A stretch of DNA of 64,000 nt, taken from assembly GCF_030348765.1 (NCBI RefSeq), contig NZ_JAUCEU010000007.1:552501-616500 (forward strand). Direction: 5' to 3'. Origin of the DNA: Neobacillus sp. CF12 (GTDB lineage Bacteria; Bacillota; Bacilli; Bacillales; Cytobacillaceae). Under the pieces are notes generated by a model. That model worked only from the letters and a program-made list of their open reading frames with translations, was not told where the DNA came from and made no database searches. Of this stretch, positions 8,524-16,364 are shown one piece after another. Each line of letters begins with the position of its first letter. Positions within the stretch are counted from its first letter, which is position 1. Both the position numbers and the translations under genes were made by a program.

Positions 8524-9723
8524 TTAGGTACTTTTTACTTTCCACTCTCGTTTTAAGTCATTAGCATTCCAATAAGCCAATCCTGTTGCGGCGAGAAGTA
8601 GAATTCCTGTTACGACAAACACCGTCTGAACAGGAAAAATACCACCAAGGAGCCCACCGATAATTGGGCCAATCATCCCCCCAATTTGATTGGAGGTTTG
8701 GTGTAATCCAAATGCACGGCCGCGGAAATCTTTTGGTGTGGCCTTTACAACTAGCCCATTTAAAGCAGGGAATACGGCACAGAAAAAGATACCAAAAATG
8801 AACCGAGTGACGGAGAAGCCCCAAATATTACTGAAGATAATTTGGGCGATGGTTCCGATTCCTCCACCCATTAGCCCGATGAACAATACCTTTTGGAAAC
8901 CAACTTTATCAGCCCATCTTCCCCACATCGGAGCGAAGATGACACTAGCAATACCAGGAAGGGAGAAAACAATCCCTGCTAGTAACGATGCATGCTGCGA
9001 TGTGCCACCTAAATCTACTATATATAAAGGAAGAACAGGTTCAATGGTCATGATAGAACCTGATGTGATGGCTGTTAAAGCGAGTACGAGCATTAAGGAA
9101 CGATTTGACGCTGCTACTTTAAAATCATTCATGACCGAACCCTTTTCTTTGCTAGGAGTAAAGTTTTCCTCCGTCACCCAAAAGATAACAAGGAGTGTAG
9201 AAATGAGCGCAAACATTCCTGCACTGCCAAACGCAACTCGATTCCCCACTAACGAAGCAATTCCTCCTCCTAATAGCGGTCCGACAATTCCACCAGAAGC
9301 AGAAGCAGAGGAAATCATCGATAATGCGTATCCTACTTTATTGCTAGGTGTATTGGTACCCACTAAGGCAATTGCACCTGGAATGAAGCCACTTAACAAC
9401 CCCTGCATAATGCGCAATCCTAACAGCTGATACGGATTTGTAACAAAGGCAGTTAACGTATAGACGACGAAAAGAGCTAATCCTGCTCGGATTAACAACG
9501 GCTTTCTACCAAATTTATCAGCCACTCTCCCCCAGAACGGTGAAGCGATTGCTCCGGCAAAAAAAGCAGCGCTAAATAAAAGACCTGACCAAACTTCCGT
9601 GTGTTCATGCACACCAATTTGAAGCAGGAATATAGGCAAGAACGGGATAACCATGGAAAAACTTGCTGAAGTAAAAAATACTCCAATCCATAGCACCCAT
9701 AAATTACGCTTCCAAATCAGCAT
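8524..9723 (-). CDS. MFS drug-efflux type transporter
   Basis: A 399-residue major facilitator with 12 predicted helices. The loop 2-3 signature GRVADKFGRKP and motif C in helix 5 (GGIVGPLLGG) mark it as a drug:H+ antiporter of the DHA1 class. Substrates cannot be read from sequence. ATG at 9723 follows GGAG. Monocistronic; no terminator is visible between it and convergent yuiD. Confidence 0.88.
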   Translation of the reverse strand: MLIWKRNLWVLWIGVFFTSASFSMVIPFLPIFLLQIGVHEHTEVWSGLLFSAAFFAGAIASPFWGRVADKFGRKPLLIRAGLALFVVYTLTAFVTNPYQLLGLRIMQGLLSGFIPGAIALVGTNTPSNKVGYALSMISSASASGGIVGPLLGGGIASLVGNRVAFGSAGMFALISTLLVIFWVTEENFTPSKEKGSVMNDFKVAASNRSLMLVLALTAITSGSIMTIEPVLPLYIVDLGGTSQHASLLAGIVFSLPGIASVIFAPMWGRWADKVGFQKVLFIGLMGGGIGTIAQIIFSNIWGFSVTRFIFGIFFCAVFPALNGLVVKATPKDFRGRAFGLHQTSNQIGGMIGPIIGGLLGGIFPVQTVFVVTGILLLAATGLAYWNANDLKREWKVKST

Positions 9724-10041
9724 GCAAATCCATCTCCAATATTTTTATAAATTTAATATGCTAATCGTATCACAATGACAATTTATTTTCATTTCCGAAA
9801 TATTAGATTATAGAAATAGTTTTCAAAAACACATCCTCCCTCTTAGTACTTATACAAAATATTCCTCTATACCGTAAAATTGGGTTGAATATTACAGTTT
9901 AATAGGCATAATGTCATATTGTCCCCTTTGCTGTAATGTTGTTCATCAAACTATAAAGAAATGTAACCTTAACGTTCTGTATAACGTGTACTAGCCCATG
10001 TTAGTGTTATATCAGACAAAACAACAGGAGGTAGCACACAC
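9724..10041. other. Intergenic region between divergent MFS and hydrolase genes
   Basis: AT-rich and without coding potential on either strand. It must hold the promoters of both neighbours, but no hexamer pair stands out enough to assign, and no riboswitch or repeat was recognised. Confidence 0.6.
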
Positions 10042-10743
10042 ATGAAAAACAAATATTTTAAAAAAATTACTGTAGCTTGTGTTGCTACATTTGCATTTAT
10101 CGGATTACACAATACAACCGTTGAAGCGATTACGGAATATCAAATTGTAAATGTAGACAGCCTGGCCGAAATTGGACAAGCATATGGTCCGATCATGTAT
10201 GAAATGAAAGAAAAAGATAAACAATATGATGAAGAAAAGGAATACATTCCTTATAAACCGGATCTCTTTGAAAAACAATCTCAAGATACTGAAGTAGAAG
10301 CAATAGCAATTACAGAACCACAATCATCAGAAACTGAAATGGCTGCTCCAGAATCAGAACCACCTGCAGTTACGATTTCAAATGAAGAGAAAGACTTATT
10401 CGCGAGGTTAGTAGAGGCTGAAGCTAAGGGTGAAAGCTATGAAGGTAAAGTAGCCGTTGCAACGGTCGTATTAAACCGAGTGGATTCACCTGAATTTCCT
10501 AATACCGTAACAGAAGTTATTCATGAAGTTGTTGGTGACGCTTATGCCTTTTCACCTGTGCAAAATGGTGAAATTAACGAGCCCGCTTCAGATGAAGCCA
10601 TTCAAGCAGTAGAGGAAGCTTTAACTCGACAAGATACTTTAAATGATAGTGTATATTTTTATAATCCAGAAATCGCAACAGATACATGGATTACAACACG
10701 TGAAGTGGTAAAGACTGTTGGAAATCATGTATTTGCAAAATAA
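10042..10743 (+). CDS. Secreted cell-wall hydrolase, SleB/CwlJ family
   Basis: A 233-residue protein with a Sec signal peptide (about residues 1-29, ending VEA), a low-complexity acidic linker, and a C-terminal Hydrolase_2 domain (about 115-233) with LVEAEAKGESYEGKVAVA containing the catalytic Glu, followed by VVLNRVDSPEFPNTV. SleB/CwlJ enzymes are lytic transglycosylases acting on spore cortex or peptidoglycan; this one resembles YkvT-type vegetative or spore proteins more than SleB, as it lacks a peptidoglycan-binding repeat. AGGAGG precedes the ATG. Confidence 0.9.
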   Translation: MKNKYFKKITVACVATFAFIGLHNTTVEAITEYQIVNVDSLAEIGQAYGPIMYEMKEKDKQYDEEKEYIPYKPDLFEKQSQDTEVEAIAITEPQSSETEMAAPESEPPAVTISNEEKDLFARLVEAEAKGESYEGKVAVATVVLNRVDSPEFPNTVTEVIHEVVGDAYAFSPVQNGEINEPASDEAIQAVEEALTRQDTLNDSVYFYNPEIATDTWITTREVVKTVGNHVFAK

Positions 10744-10746
10744 ATG

Positions 10747-10774
10747 AAAGAGCCGTAGCAACGGCTCTTTTTTT
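10747..10774. terminator. Terminator after the cell-wall hydrolase
   Basis: AAAGAGCCGT and ACGGCTCTTT form a 10-bp perfect stem with a four-base loop and a T tract. It sits between convergent genes and may serve both strands. Confidence 0.9.
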
Positions 10775-10778
10775 CGCA

Positions 10779-10913
10779 TTATTTGTCTTTTTCGTATGCG
10801 ATTACGACAACTTCTTTATTCGCTTGTTCACTTAATTTCTCTTCAAGTGATTTGATTTCACTAACTAAATTTGACGACAAATCTGCTGCGACATAGTCCT
10901 TTAATTGGTCCAT
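10779..10913 (-). CDS. Small helical protein, 44 residues
   Basis: A 44-residue acidic protein, MDQLKDYVAAD... to ...VVVIAYEKDK. It has GGAGAG ahead of the ATG and shares a terminator with the convergent hydrolase gene. The middle part (KSLEEKLSEQANKE) is likely amphipathic helix. No known family recognised. Reading frame, ribosome site and terminator support a real gene. Confidence 0.7.
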   Translation of the reverse strand: MDQLKDYVAADLSSNLVSEIKSLEEKLSEQANKEVVVIAYEKDK

Positions 10914-11094
10914 AAACATCTCTCCTTTTAATTTTAGTATTTAACATTACGGAGAAAGTATTACGCTTAAATAATTTACATATGTCACCTTAGATCTCAC
11001 TTTATTTTTGACCCCTTATTTAATTTTCCACATATCCTTCATTAAATTTACTGCATGGCTCATATACTATGATAAAAAGAAATGAGTGGTGAAT

Positions 11095-11931
11095 ATGAGA
11101 GATCTAACCTTTAAAGCTTTTGCGATTACAAATGAGATAGATTTAAACAAAATCGCCGTTCATTGTGGAATTCCGAAGAAATTCACTTGGGAGGAGCCAT
11201 TAATATTAAGAGGAGATATTCTAAAATCGATCCTATTAAGAAATGTAGACGAGACACAAATGGTACTTATTTTTTCTTTCGGGAGCATTGTCTTTATAAA
11301 TCATACTTCTCCAAATGAGATCACCACGCTTTTAAACTACCTCTACTCCTTTGAGCAGGATATTGATGTCAATAGTGCTGCTAGATATAGTGATGATTAC
11401 AGCCTTCATGTAAAGGAAACTGAAACCATTGAATTGACGGACGAATATGTGGTCGTACCTGAATATGAGAGTTATTATCCTGAATTAATTTCGACCGTCC
11501 TAGCTAAGTCAGTAGCATTGGAAAAAACGGAGGAACAACTTGGGCAAATTAATGATAAGCTTGAGACGATGATTGACCGCTTGGAAAAAGGCAAATTGCG
11601 AATCGGGAATAAGGAACTAGCAAGAACGACAGCAAAAATTATCCGCCACGAGTATAATACCCTTGCCTATATCATGATTCTCGATAAGCCTGATATTACC
11701 TGGACAAGCAGTACCGCTGGTGAATTTTATGACAGAATGCTCGAGTTTTTTGAACTGAATGATCGGTATAAGATACTAAAAAGTAAAACTGAAATACTTT
11801 ATAACATCATGGATGGTTTTTCAACGATCAGCCACTCCATTCGTGGACTATTTGTGGAATGGATCATCGTGATTTTGATCCTCTTTGAAATTGTTCTGTC
11901 TTTATTAGGTATTTTTGGCTTGCTGCCTTGA
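11095..11931 (+). CDS. RMD1/SIF2-family (DUF155) protein
   Basis: About 278 residues. The N-terminal two-thirds match the RMD1/YagE (DUF155) family, including the FSFGSIVF segment and the helical IRHEYNTLAYIMILDKPDITW region. The C-terminus is one hydrophobic helix (IIVILILFEIVLSLLGIFG) ending near the last residue, which suggests tail anchoring. Yeast relatives are mitochondrial membrane proteins; bacterial function is unknown. The ATG at 11095 is chosen, with a GTG three codons earlier possible. Monocistronic. Confidence 0.82.
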   Translation: MRDLTFKAFAITNEIDLNKIAVHCGIPKKFTWEEPLILRGDILKSILLRNVDETQMVLIFSFGSIVFINHTSPNEITTLLNYLYSFEQDIDVNSAARYSDDYSLHVKETETIELTDEYVVVPEYESYYPELISTVLAKSVALEKTEEQLGQINDKLETMIDRLEKGKLRIGNKELARTTAKIIRHEYNTLAYIMILDKPDITWTSSTAGEFYDRMLEFFELNDRYKILKSKTEILYNIMDGFSTISHSIRGLFVEWIIVILILFEIVLSLLGIFGLLP

Positions 11932-12000
11932 CCCAATTCATTTTTTTATTATAGATTGTCCTCTTGTTTGTGTTCCATCCAAGCCTGCAGGAATTGAAAT

Positions 12001-12030
12001 AGAGTCCCTTTAAAAAAAACAAGGGACTCT
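12001..12030. terminator. Hairpin terminator between convergent genes
   Basis: AGAGTCCCTT and AAGGGACTCT form a 10-bp stem with an A-rich loop; weak T tracts on both sides. Confidence 0.7.
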
Positions 12031-12036
12031 AAGTTA

Positions 12037-12459
12037 TTATTGATTTGAGTACATTTCATTTAAAAATGTGATTGATTGCTTAATCAATTCTTTTAAGACA
12101 TCTTCATTAATATCTGCTACTTTATTGATGTATACACATGCTTTTCCACTTGTATGTTTTCCAAATTCCTTTAATAATTCTTCCCTTTTCTTGTCCCCGG
12201 GTGCAAAATACAAGCTGATTTTCGCTTTCCTAGGAGAAAAGCCAACTAGAGGTGCATCCCCTTCATGACCTGATTCATATTTGTAATGATAGGATCCAAA
12301 ACCAATAATACTTGGTCCCCACATTTTCGCTTCAAATCCAGTAGTCTCTGTGAAGATATCCAATAATCTATAAGCATCTTCACGCTTTTTGGGGCTATCC
12401 ACTTGCTCAATAAACTCAATGACACTATTGTCTGTTTGTTTAGTTTTTAATTCATACAT
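12037..12459 (-). CDS. DUF1801 domain protein
   Basis: A 140-residue DUF1801/YdhG-type protein. Recognisable features are the MWGPSIIGFGSYHYKY segment, PLVGFSPRKAKISLYF and the conserved Cys-containing SGKACVYINKV. The family has a structure related to SRPBCC-like or ferrochelatase-like small folds but no agreed function. Likely cotranscribed with the GNAT gene 15 bases upstream. Confidence 0.82.
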   Translation of the reverse strand: MYELKTKQTDNSVIEFIEQVDSPKKREDAYRLLDIFTETTGFEAKMWGPSIIGFGSYHYKYESGHEGDAPLVGFSPRKAKISLYFAPGDKKREELLKEFGKHTSGKACVYINKVADINEDVLKELIKQSITFLNEMYSNQ

Positions 12460-12474
12460 ACATATCTATCCTCA

Positions 12475-12963
12475 CTACTGTAATTTTTTTATCATGTTGT
12501 ACCAGGTTACTCCACCATGCTCCGATTTCGAAACACCCCTATTATGGTATCCTAAATTCTCATAAAATCGGATTAAATCTTCTTTACAGGTAAGTGTGAT
12601 ACTTTCACGTTCTTTCGCTTTTGCTTCTTTTTCAAGATGTAATAGTAACGCTGTTGCCACTCCTCTTGTTTGAAAATGAGGAGTAACTGCAACTCCTAAA
12701 ACCGTTTGATGACCGCCGAAAGCTGGGTTCTTCTTAATCTCCTCAAATAAATCATCAGTAATAAATTCCCTTTCAATTACTGGGCCATTAACTAAACCCA
12801 CAATTACCCCGCCCTCTTCTGCTACAAAAAAACTATCTGGAATGAATTGAATACGCTTTTTAAGCGCTGCTTCTGTAGCTGCTTCTTCTATTGGAAAGCA
12901 AATGTGTTCAATAATTACTAGGTCAGGTAAATCATTCATCGTTACGTTACGTATAATTAACAT
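12475..12963 (-). CDS. GNAT family N-acetyltransferase
   Basis: A GNAT protein of 162 residues with the acetyl-CoA loop QTRGVATALLLHLE (motif A) and C-terminal FYENLGYHNRGV. The pattern is close to arylalkylamine-type or YitI-type acetyltransferases. Substrate unknown. The ATG at 12963 fits GGAG at eight bases; an ATG three codons earlier is nearer to the ribosome site. Likely leads a two-gene unit with the DUF1801 gene. Confidence 0.85.
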   Translation of the reverse strand: MLIIRNVTMNDLPDLVIIEHICFPIEEAATEAALKKRIQFIPDSFFVAEEGGVIVGLVNGPVIEREFITDDLFEEIKKNPAFGGHQTVLGVAVTPHFQTRGVATALLLHLEKEAKAKERESITLTCKEDLIRFYENLGYHNRGVSKSEHGGVTWYNMIKKLQ

Positions 12964-13060
12964 TCCATGCACTCCAATTATTATATTTCCTATATTTATA
13001 TCAATTTCTTATTATATAAAATTATACAAAACTATTTAATGAGATGGTAAGAAAATAAAA

Positions 13061-13090
13061 GAAAAAAAGCTAGGTTATCCCAGCTTTTTA
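13061..13090 (-). terminator. Terminator of the sda transcript
   Basis: On the minus strand AAAGCTGGG and CCTAGCTTT pair around ATAA and are followed by seven T residues. The first gene upstream on this strand is sda at 13234, giving it a 3' UTR of about 140 bases. Confidence 0.8.
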
Positions 13091-13147
13091 AAAAGTAAAA
13101 GTAGTCTGATAATTTTTCGGACAAAAATGTTAAAAGAAGTGAAGAGC

Positions 13148-13410
13148 AAAAAGCCATTCGCCATTCTTATTACATATAATTTTTAATCGCGTAGGAAGAA
13201 GGCTAGAAAATTTTTTCAGTAAATAGCTATGGCTTACACCATTCTTTCTACCTTATCTACTTGTATCCCTCTTCGATTTATTTCTTCTTCTAACAAAATA
13301 ATAAAATCTTCGTCTAGCTTAAGCTTTACTGCATTTTTATAGGTTTCTACTAAAACTTTATTGCTCATGCTTGAAAACATATCCTACTCCTCAAAAGCGA
13401 ATGGCTTTTT
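13148..13410. repeat. 14-bp inverted repeat flanking sda
   Basis: AAAAAGCCATTCGC at 13148-13161 and its exact reverse complement at 13397-13410. In the sda mRNA the first copy lies in the 3' UTR and the second in the 5' UTR directly before the ribosome site, so the two ends of the message could pair. Confidence 0.75.
13234..13380 (-). CDS. sda: Sporulation checkpoint inhibitor Sda
   Basis: A 48-residue protein matching the Sda family: LVETYKNAVKLKLDEDFI followed by LLEEEINRRG corresponds to B. subtilis LLIESYFKATEMNLNRDFI and LIENEIKRRS. Sda is a helical hairpin that binds histidine kinase KinA and blocks sporulation when replication is perturbed. The ATG at 13380 follows GGAG at six bases. 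No DnaA box (TTATCCACA) is seen upstream, unlike the B. subtilis gene. It may be a paralogue rather than the canonical sda. Confidence 0.88.
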   Translation of the reverse strand: MFSSMSNKVLVETYKNAVKLKLDEDFIILLEEEINRRGIQVDKVERMV

Positions 13411-13530
13411 AATCCCTTCACCTACATTAATTATATTTTTATTCCGTACAACAAACCATGCTAATTATTTCCAGTGTTAAGGGTATGCTAGGTTTATATA
13501 TCTAGTCTCTTTAAAAAGGAGTTCACAAAA

Positions 13531-14232
13531 ATGGAGTCACCAATTTATAAACAAACTGGGGAGTTAAGCAGCTATATTAGTAAGATTCTGCGTGATCATT
13601 TTGGTAAAGGGCCAGAATCGGTGTATGTTTCGCTTGGCAAAACCTTTATTATCTTCTATATTCGAAATTTTCTATCTCCTACAGAAAAGGTACTTATGAA
13701 TCAAAAACAAGAAGAAACGGTTCAACAAACTAGAGATTTAGTCATGCACACCCTTATTCCTGAAATAAAAGCTTATATTAAGATTGTTACCGGAATGGAA
13801 ATCCGAGAATTCTACTATGATTGGGGTTTACATAATAAATCAGCAATGTTTACTGGCATTTGCACGGATTCAACCGGTATTGACATTCCCATTGAAGAAG
13901 AGTTTATTGGGAAGGCTGAACTTATAAATGAGATAATAAATTTAAGCTCAGAATCAGAAAAGAAGCCTGATGAGATTTACGCATGCCAATTGAATCACCG
14001 ATCGTTCCTTGTAATTCGTAATGGGATATTGGTTAGAATTGAAAAGCAATTAATCAGACAAGGAATGCGGGAGCAGCTCAAGTTAGCAAAGCGAACACTT
14101 GAGAAAAGTTTGCTTCATAACAATAACCATTTTGAAAGGATCTTGGATACCAAAGTCATTGATATTTTTGTCGATTGGGACTTTGATTTAGATAAGAGTG
14201 TGATTGTATTGGTCACAAATCCAACAAAATAA
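13531..14232 (+). CDS. Tandem MpsC (DUF2294) domain protein
   Basis: A 233-residue soluble protein made of two related halves (about 5-115 and 125-230). Each has a helical N-terminus, a GPxSVYV or PDEIYACQL strand, a basic helix and a final acidic DWDFDLDKS-type strand. This fits the MpsC/DUF2294 family, found singly or in tandem in Bacillus (YbcI-like). A link of the family to a membrane-potential-generating system has been proposed; function here is open. GGAG precedes the ATG. Confidence 0.75.
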   Translation: MESPIYKQTGELSSYISKILRDHFGKGPESVYVSLGKTFIIFYIRNFLSPTEKVLMNQKQEETVQQTRDLVMHTLIPEIKAYIKIVTGMEIREFYYDWGLHNKSAMFTGICTDSTGIDIPIEEEFIGKAELINEIINLSSESEKKPDEIYACQLNHRSFLVIRNGILVRIEKQLIRQGMREQLKLAKRTLEKSLLHNNNHFERILDTKVIDIFVDWDFDLDKSVIVLVTNPTK

Positions 14233-14250
14233 TTTGTAGGTAATAAATAA

Positions 14251-14276
14251 AATCAGAGGCAATATGCACTCTGATT
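14251..14276. terminator. Hairpin between convergent genes
   Basis: AATCAGAG and CTCTGATT form an 8-bp stem. No clear T tract follows on either strand, so termination strength is doubtful. Confidence 0.5.
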
Positions 14277-14283
14277 CCAATCA

Positions 14284-15138
14284 TTACATTTTTACAGTAT
14301 TCATAAATATTTCCATGATTCTATTTTTGTAAGAATCCATCTCAAACTGGCTATTATCGATTTTATATTTATTAATGTTTAATGCATGAAAAATAGAGGA
14401 TTCTACTTGTTTTCTGGCTTCCAAAACAGAAATGGTTCCTTCGATCCCTTGAGCACCATGTATTTTCCCGTAGCCTTGATTATTGTAGTAATCCATAAAA
14501 CCAGTAGACCATTCTTTTGGTCTTTCTTGTACAGCCTTTTTAAAGGAATGCGACAAATCTTGTTGGTCTACATATAGTAGAACGGGATTTAAAGGCTCAA
14601 TGATATCAGCTAATTGTTTTACATAATTCATGACAACGTCCATAGAGACACCATACTTAATCATTCCAATGGTTACAGGATTTTGTATGAAGCAGCATTC
14701 AAATATATACGTTTGGTTTCCTGACTTCGCCTGTTCTACGAACCTTTGCCATTTATCGGTTATTAATTCAATGTTCTTCTCTAAAGGCAGTTCATAGATA
14801 TCATGATTCCAAATGTAATCCCAAAAGGAATCAGGAACCATCGTTTCATCTAGATCTTGTTTCAACTTATATTGCGGCAATACAAATCCATTACAACGTT
14901 CAAGGGCGTGATTTTCTAAAATGGACTGCACTTCCTTATACTGTTCCAAAAGTTGGGCAAATTCAGTTTTTGTGAAGTAAGAGCCTCCTTCATAATCGGC
15001 AGGATGGTCCACATTTCCCTCAAGATACAAGTTTGTTTCGACATTCATTTGTTTTAAAATATCATTTGTAATTCCTGCTGTTGTGGATTTTCCTGAACCG
15101 GGTAATCCCTCTACTAAAATTAACTTTGAGTTTACCAT
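14284..15138 (-). CDS. P-loop kinase-like protein with an attenuator-like leader
   Basis: A 284-residue P-loop NTPase starting with ILVEGLPGSGKSTTAG (Walker A, about residues 7-22), followed by DP-rich and aromatic regions and a YIFECCFIQNP segment. The pattern recalls small-molecule or nucleoside kinases such as chloramphenicol phosphotransferase and thymidylate kinase, but no substrate-specific motif is decisive. GGAG precedes the ATG. An intrinsic terminator sits 35 bases upstream, at the end of a leader with its own promoter and a five-codon frame, so expression is likely controlled by attenuation. Confidence 0.7.
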   Translation of the reverse strand: MVNSKLILVEGLPGSGKSTTAGITNDILKQMNVETNLYLEGNVDHPADYEGGSYFTKTEFAQLLEQYKEVQSILENHALERCNGFVLPQYKLKQDLDETMVPDSFWDYIWNHDIYELPLEKNIELITDKWQRFVEQAKSGNQTYIFECCFIQNPVTIGMIKYGVSMDVVMNYVKQLADIIEPLNPVLLYVDQQDLSHSFKKAVQERPKEWSTGFMDYYNNQGYGKIHGAQGIEGTISVLEARKQVESSIFHALNINKYKIDNSQFEMDSYKNRIMEIFMNTVKM

Positions 15139-15171
15139 GGAAAAGTCTCCTTTGTTTTATTTTTCAACAAT

Positions 15172-15197
15172 AAAAAAATCGCAGATTTCTCTGCGAC
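15172..15197 (-). terminator. Leader terminator before the kinase-like gene
   Basis: TCGCAGA and TCTGCGA form a 7-bp stem with a four-base loop, followed on the minus strand by seven T residues. No open frame longer than five codons with a ribosome site lies between it and the promoter. Confidence 0.85.
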
Positions 15198-15383
15198 TTG
15201 TGAATTTAGATTGTTATGACATGGTTAACAGAACGAAACAAACTACTCCCTATAAATAAACATAAAAGTTTATTATTTTTGAAGTCAGCAAGGTTCGATA
15301 TCCGTAAAAAATGGCATAGTAATCCCGTTCACTCATCGACAGAGAGTGTAAATGGTTCGTATTAAAAACGGCCATAGATGGGA

Positions 15384-15401
15384 TTAGTTCAACATTTTCA
15401 C
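15384..15401 (-). CDS. Five-codon leader peptide MKMLN
   Basis: GTG AAA ATG TTG AAC TAA, preceded at six bases by a full AAGGAGG. The stop codon overlaps the 5' arm of the main leader stem, so a ribosome stalled on the peptide would alter folding. This is the layout of leader-peptide attenuators of antibiotic-responsive genes in Firmicutes. Translation is inferred from the strong ribosome site only. Confidence 0.5.
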   Translation of the reverse strand: MKMLN

Positions 15402-15429
15402 AGATAACCTCCTTAAAATAACTAACCTT

Positions 15430-15459
15430 AGTATAATGTCAACTGGAATTTCATGTCAA
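15430..15459 (-). promoter_or_regulatory. Sigma-A promoter of the leader
   Basis: TTGACA (15454-15459), 18-base spacer, TATACT (15430-15435) on the minus strand. The -35 is a consensus match. Start of transcription is expected near 15423. Confidence 0.75.
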
Positions 15460-15478
15460 TGCTTTTTGAACCCTAAAT

Positions 15479-16291
15479 TTATTGAAATCGCCAATAGCCA
15501 TTTAACAATTCAAAAAAGCTATTTTGATTTGTTTCACTTACGTTGACTAAAAAAGGTTTTTCTCCTCTTTCATTTAAAACCTGTTCTGCTGGTCCTTTTT
15601 CAATCGGTGTGCAAAATAAAAGATGGGTGCCAGGCAATTCTAATTTTTGACATCGTGCATGTAAAACCTCGTCCCTGAACTCTTTACTCGGTGTTAGGTT
15701 TAATAACCTTCCCCAAGTTCTTATCGTTTCTTCTAAATCCCTTACAACAAAGCAGACACTGTCAAATTTGGAATTTGCTCCGCTATGCCTTTCTAACATT
15801 CCTTGTTCCTTAAACGCTGACCTTCGCTCCTTATCGCTTTTTTCCCATTGGATGAAAAAAGGAAAAGATAGCAGGTCTGGTTGATCGTCGATGAAAAGAA
15901 GAGTCCATCTGATTACTTGCCCGCTTGCAGTTACACGTTGTCCTGGAAGTGGACCGTAAACGGTAAAACCGTCATTTTCTAGCTTTATAGCTAATTCGTT
16001 AATTTGATCTACTCGAATCGCTATTTTAGCAGGACCTTCCCGATTTTCTTTAGACAGCTGCTGAACAATTTGGGTAATTAATCGATTTTCTTCATGTTGT
16101 TCAGCGATTGATCGTTGTTCAATCCCCAAAAATTCAATATAGCTTAAATCAAAATAACTGAGAGTATTGTAGGTTCCCCATGTTTCATGACGGCCGCCGT
16201 GTACAACATGGATTCCTTTTTCTGAAAGATGTTGTATCGCATTTTCAGGTTTATGTTGAAACCAGACTAAATGATCAAATGAAAATTTCAT
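15479..16291 (-). CDS. VOC-family glyoxalase-like protein
   Basis: A 270-residue protein of the glyoxalase-like (VOC) superfamily: FDHLVWFQHKPENAI at the N-terminus (metal-type His), HGGRHETWGTYN, YIEFLGIE, and a second half with FDSVCFVVRDLEETIRTW. The organisation fits the Glyoxalase_3 family, whose members are mostly uncharacterised. ATG at 16291 is preceded by GGAAAGGG; the frame extends upstream through the TerC terminator and is not likely translated there. It is probably read from its own promoter or from TerC read-through. Confidence 0.82.
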   Translation of the reverse strand: MKFSFDHLVWFQHKPENAIQHLSEKGIHVVHGGRHETWGTYNTLSYFDLSYIEFLGIEQRSIAEQHEENRLITQIVQQLSKENREGPAKIAIRVDQINELAIKLENDGFTVYGPLPGQRVTASGQVIRWTLLFIDDQPDLLSFPFFIQWEKSDKERRSAFKEQGMLERHSGANSKFDSVCFVVRDLEETIRTWGRLLNLTPSKEFRDEVLHARCQKLELPGTHLLFCTPIEKGPAEQVLNERGEKPFLVNVSETNQNSFFELLNGYWRFQ

Positions 16292-16313
16292 ACTTACACC
16301 CTTTCCAAATACA

Positions 16314-16347
16314 TAAAAAAATGGCTTGATGTGGTTCCAAGCCATTT
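16314..16347 (-). terminator. Terminator of the second terC gene
   Basis: AAATGGCTTG and CAAGCCATTT form a 10-bp stem followed on the minus strand by a T tract. It sits between terC and the VOC gene. Confidence 0.85.
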
Positions 16348-16364
16348 CTCTATGATGAAATTCC

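Larger units (their letters stand above)
15172..15423 (-). ncRNA. Structured leader RNA upstream of the P-loop kinase-like gene
   Basis: A predicted transcript of about 250 nt. Visible pairings: UAAUC (15386-15382) with GAUUA (15324-15320); CCGUU (15371-15367) with AACGG (15329-15325); a bulged CCAU-CU-AUGG hairpin (15381-15372); an inner CACUC/GAGUG hairpin (15348-15330); AAUAAAC/GUUUAUU (15275-15256); and a terminator (15197-15172). An alternative is UAAUCCC (15386-15380) with GGGAUUA (15326-15320). It carries a tiny open frame at the 5' end. I do not match it to a known riboswitch. It may be an attenuator leader or an independent small RNA. Confidence 0.65.

Noticed and set aside
9880..9945. 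Sporulation sigma promoter before the SleB/CwlJ-like gene
   Set aside because: CATAATGT fits a SigK/SigE -10, but the -35 spacing does not.
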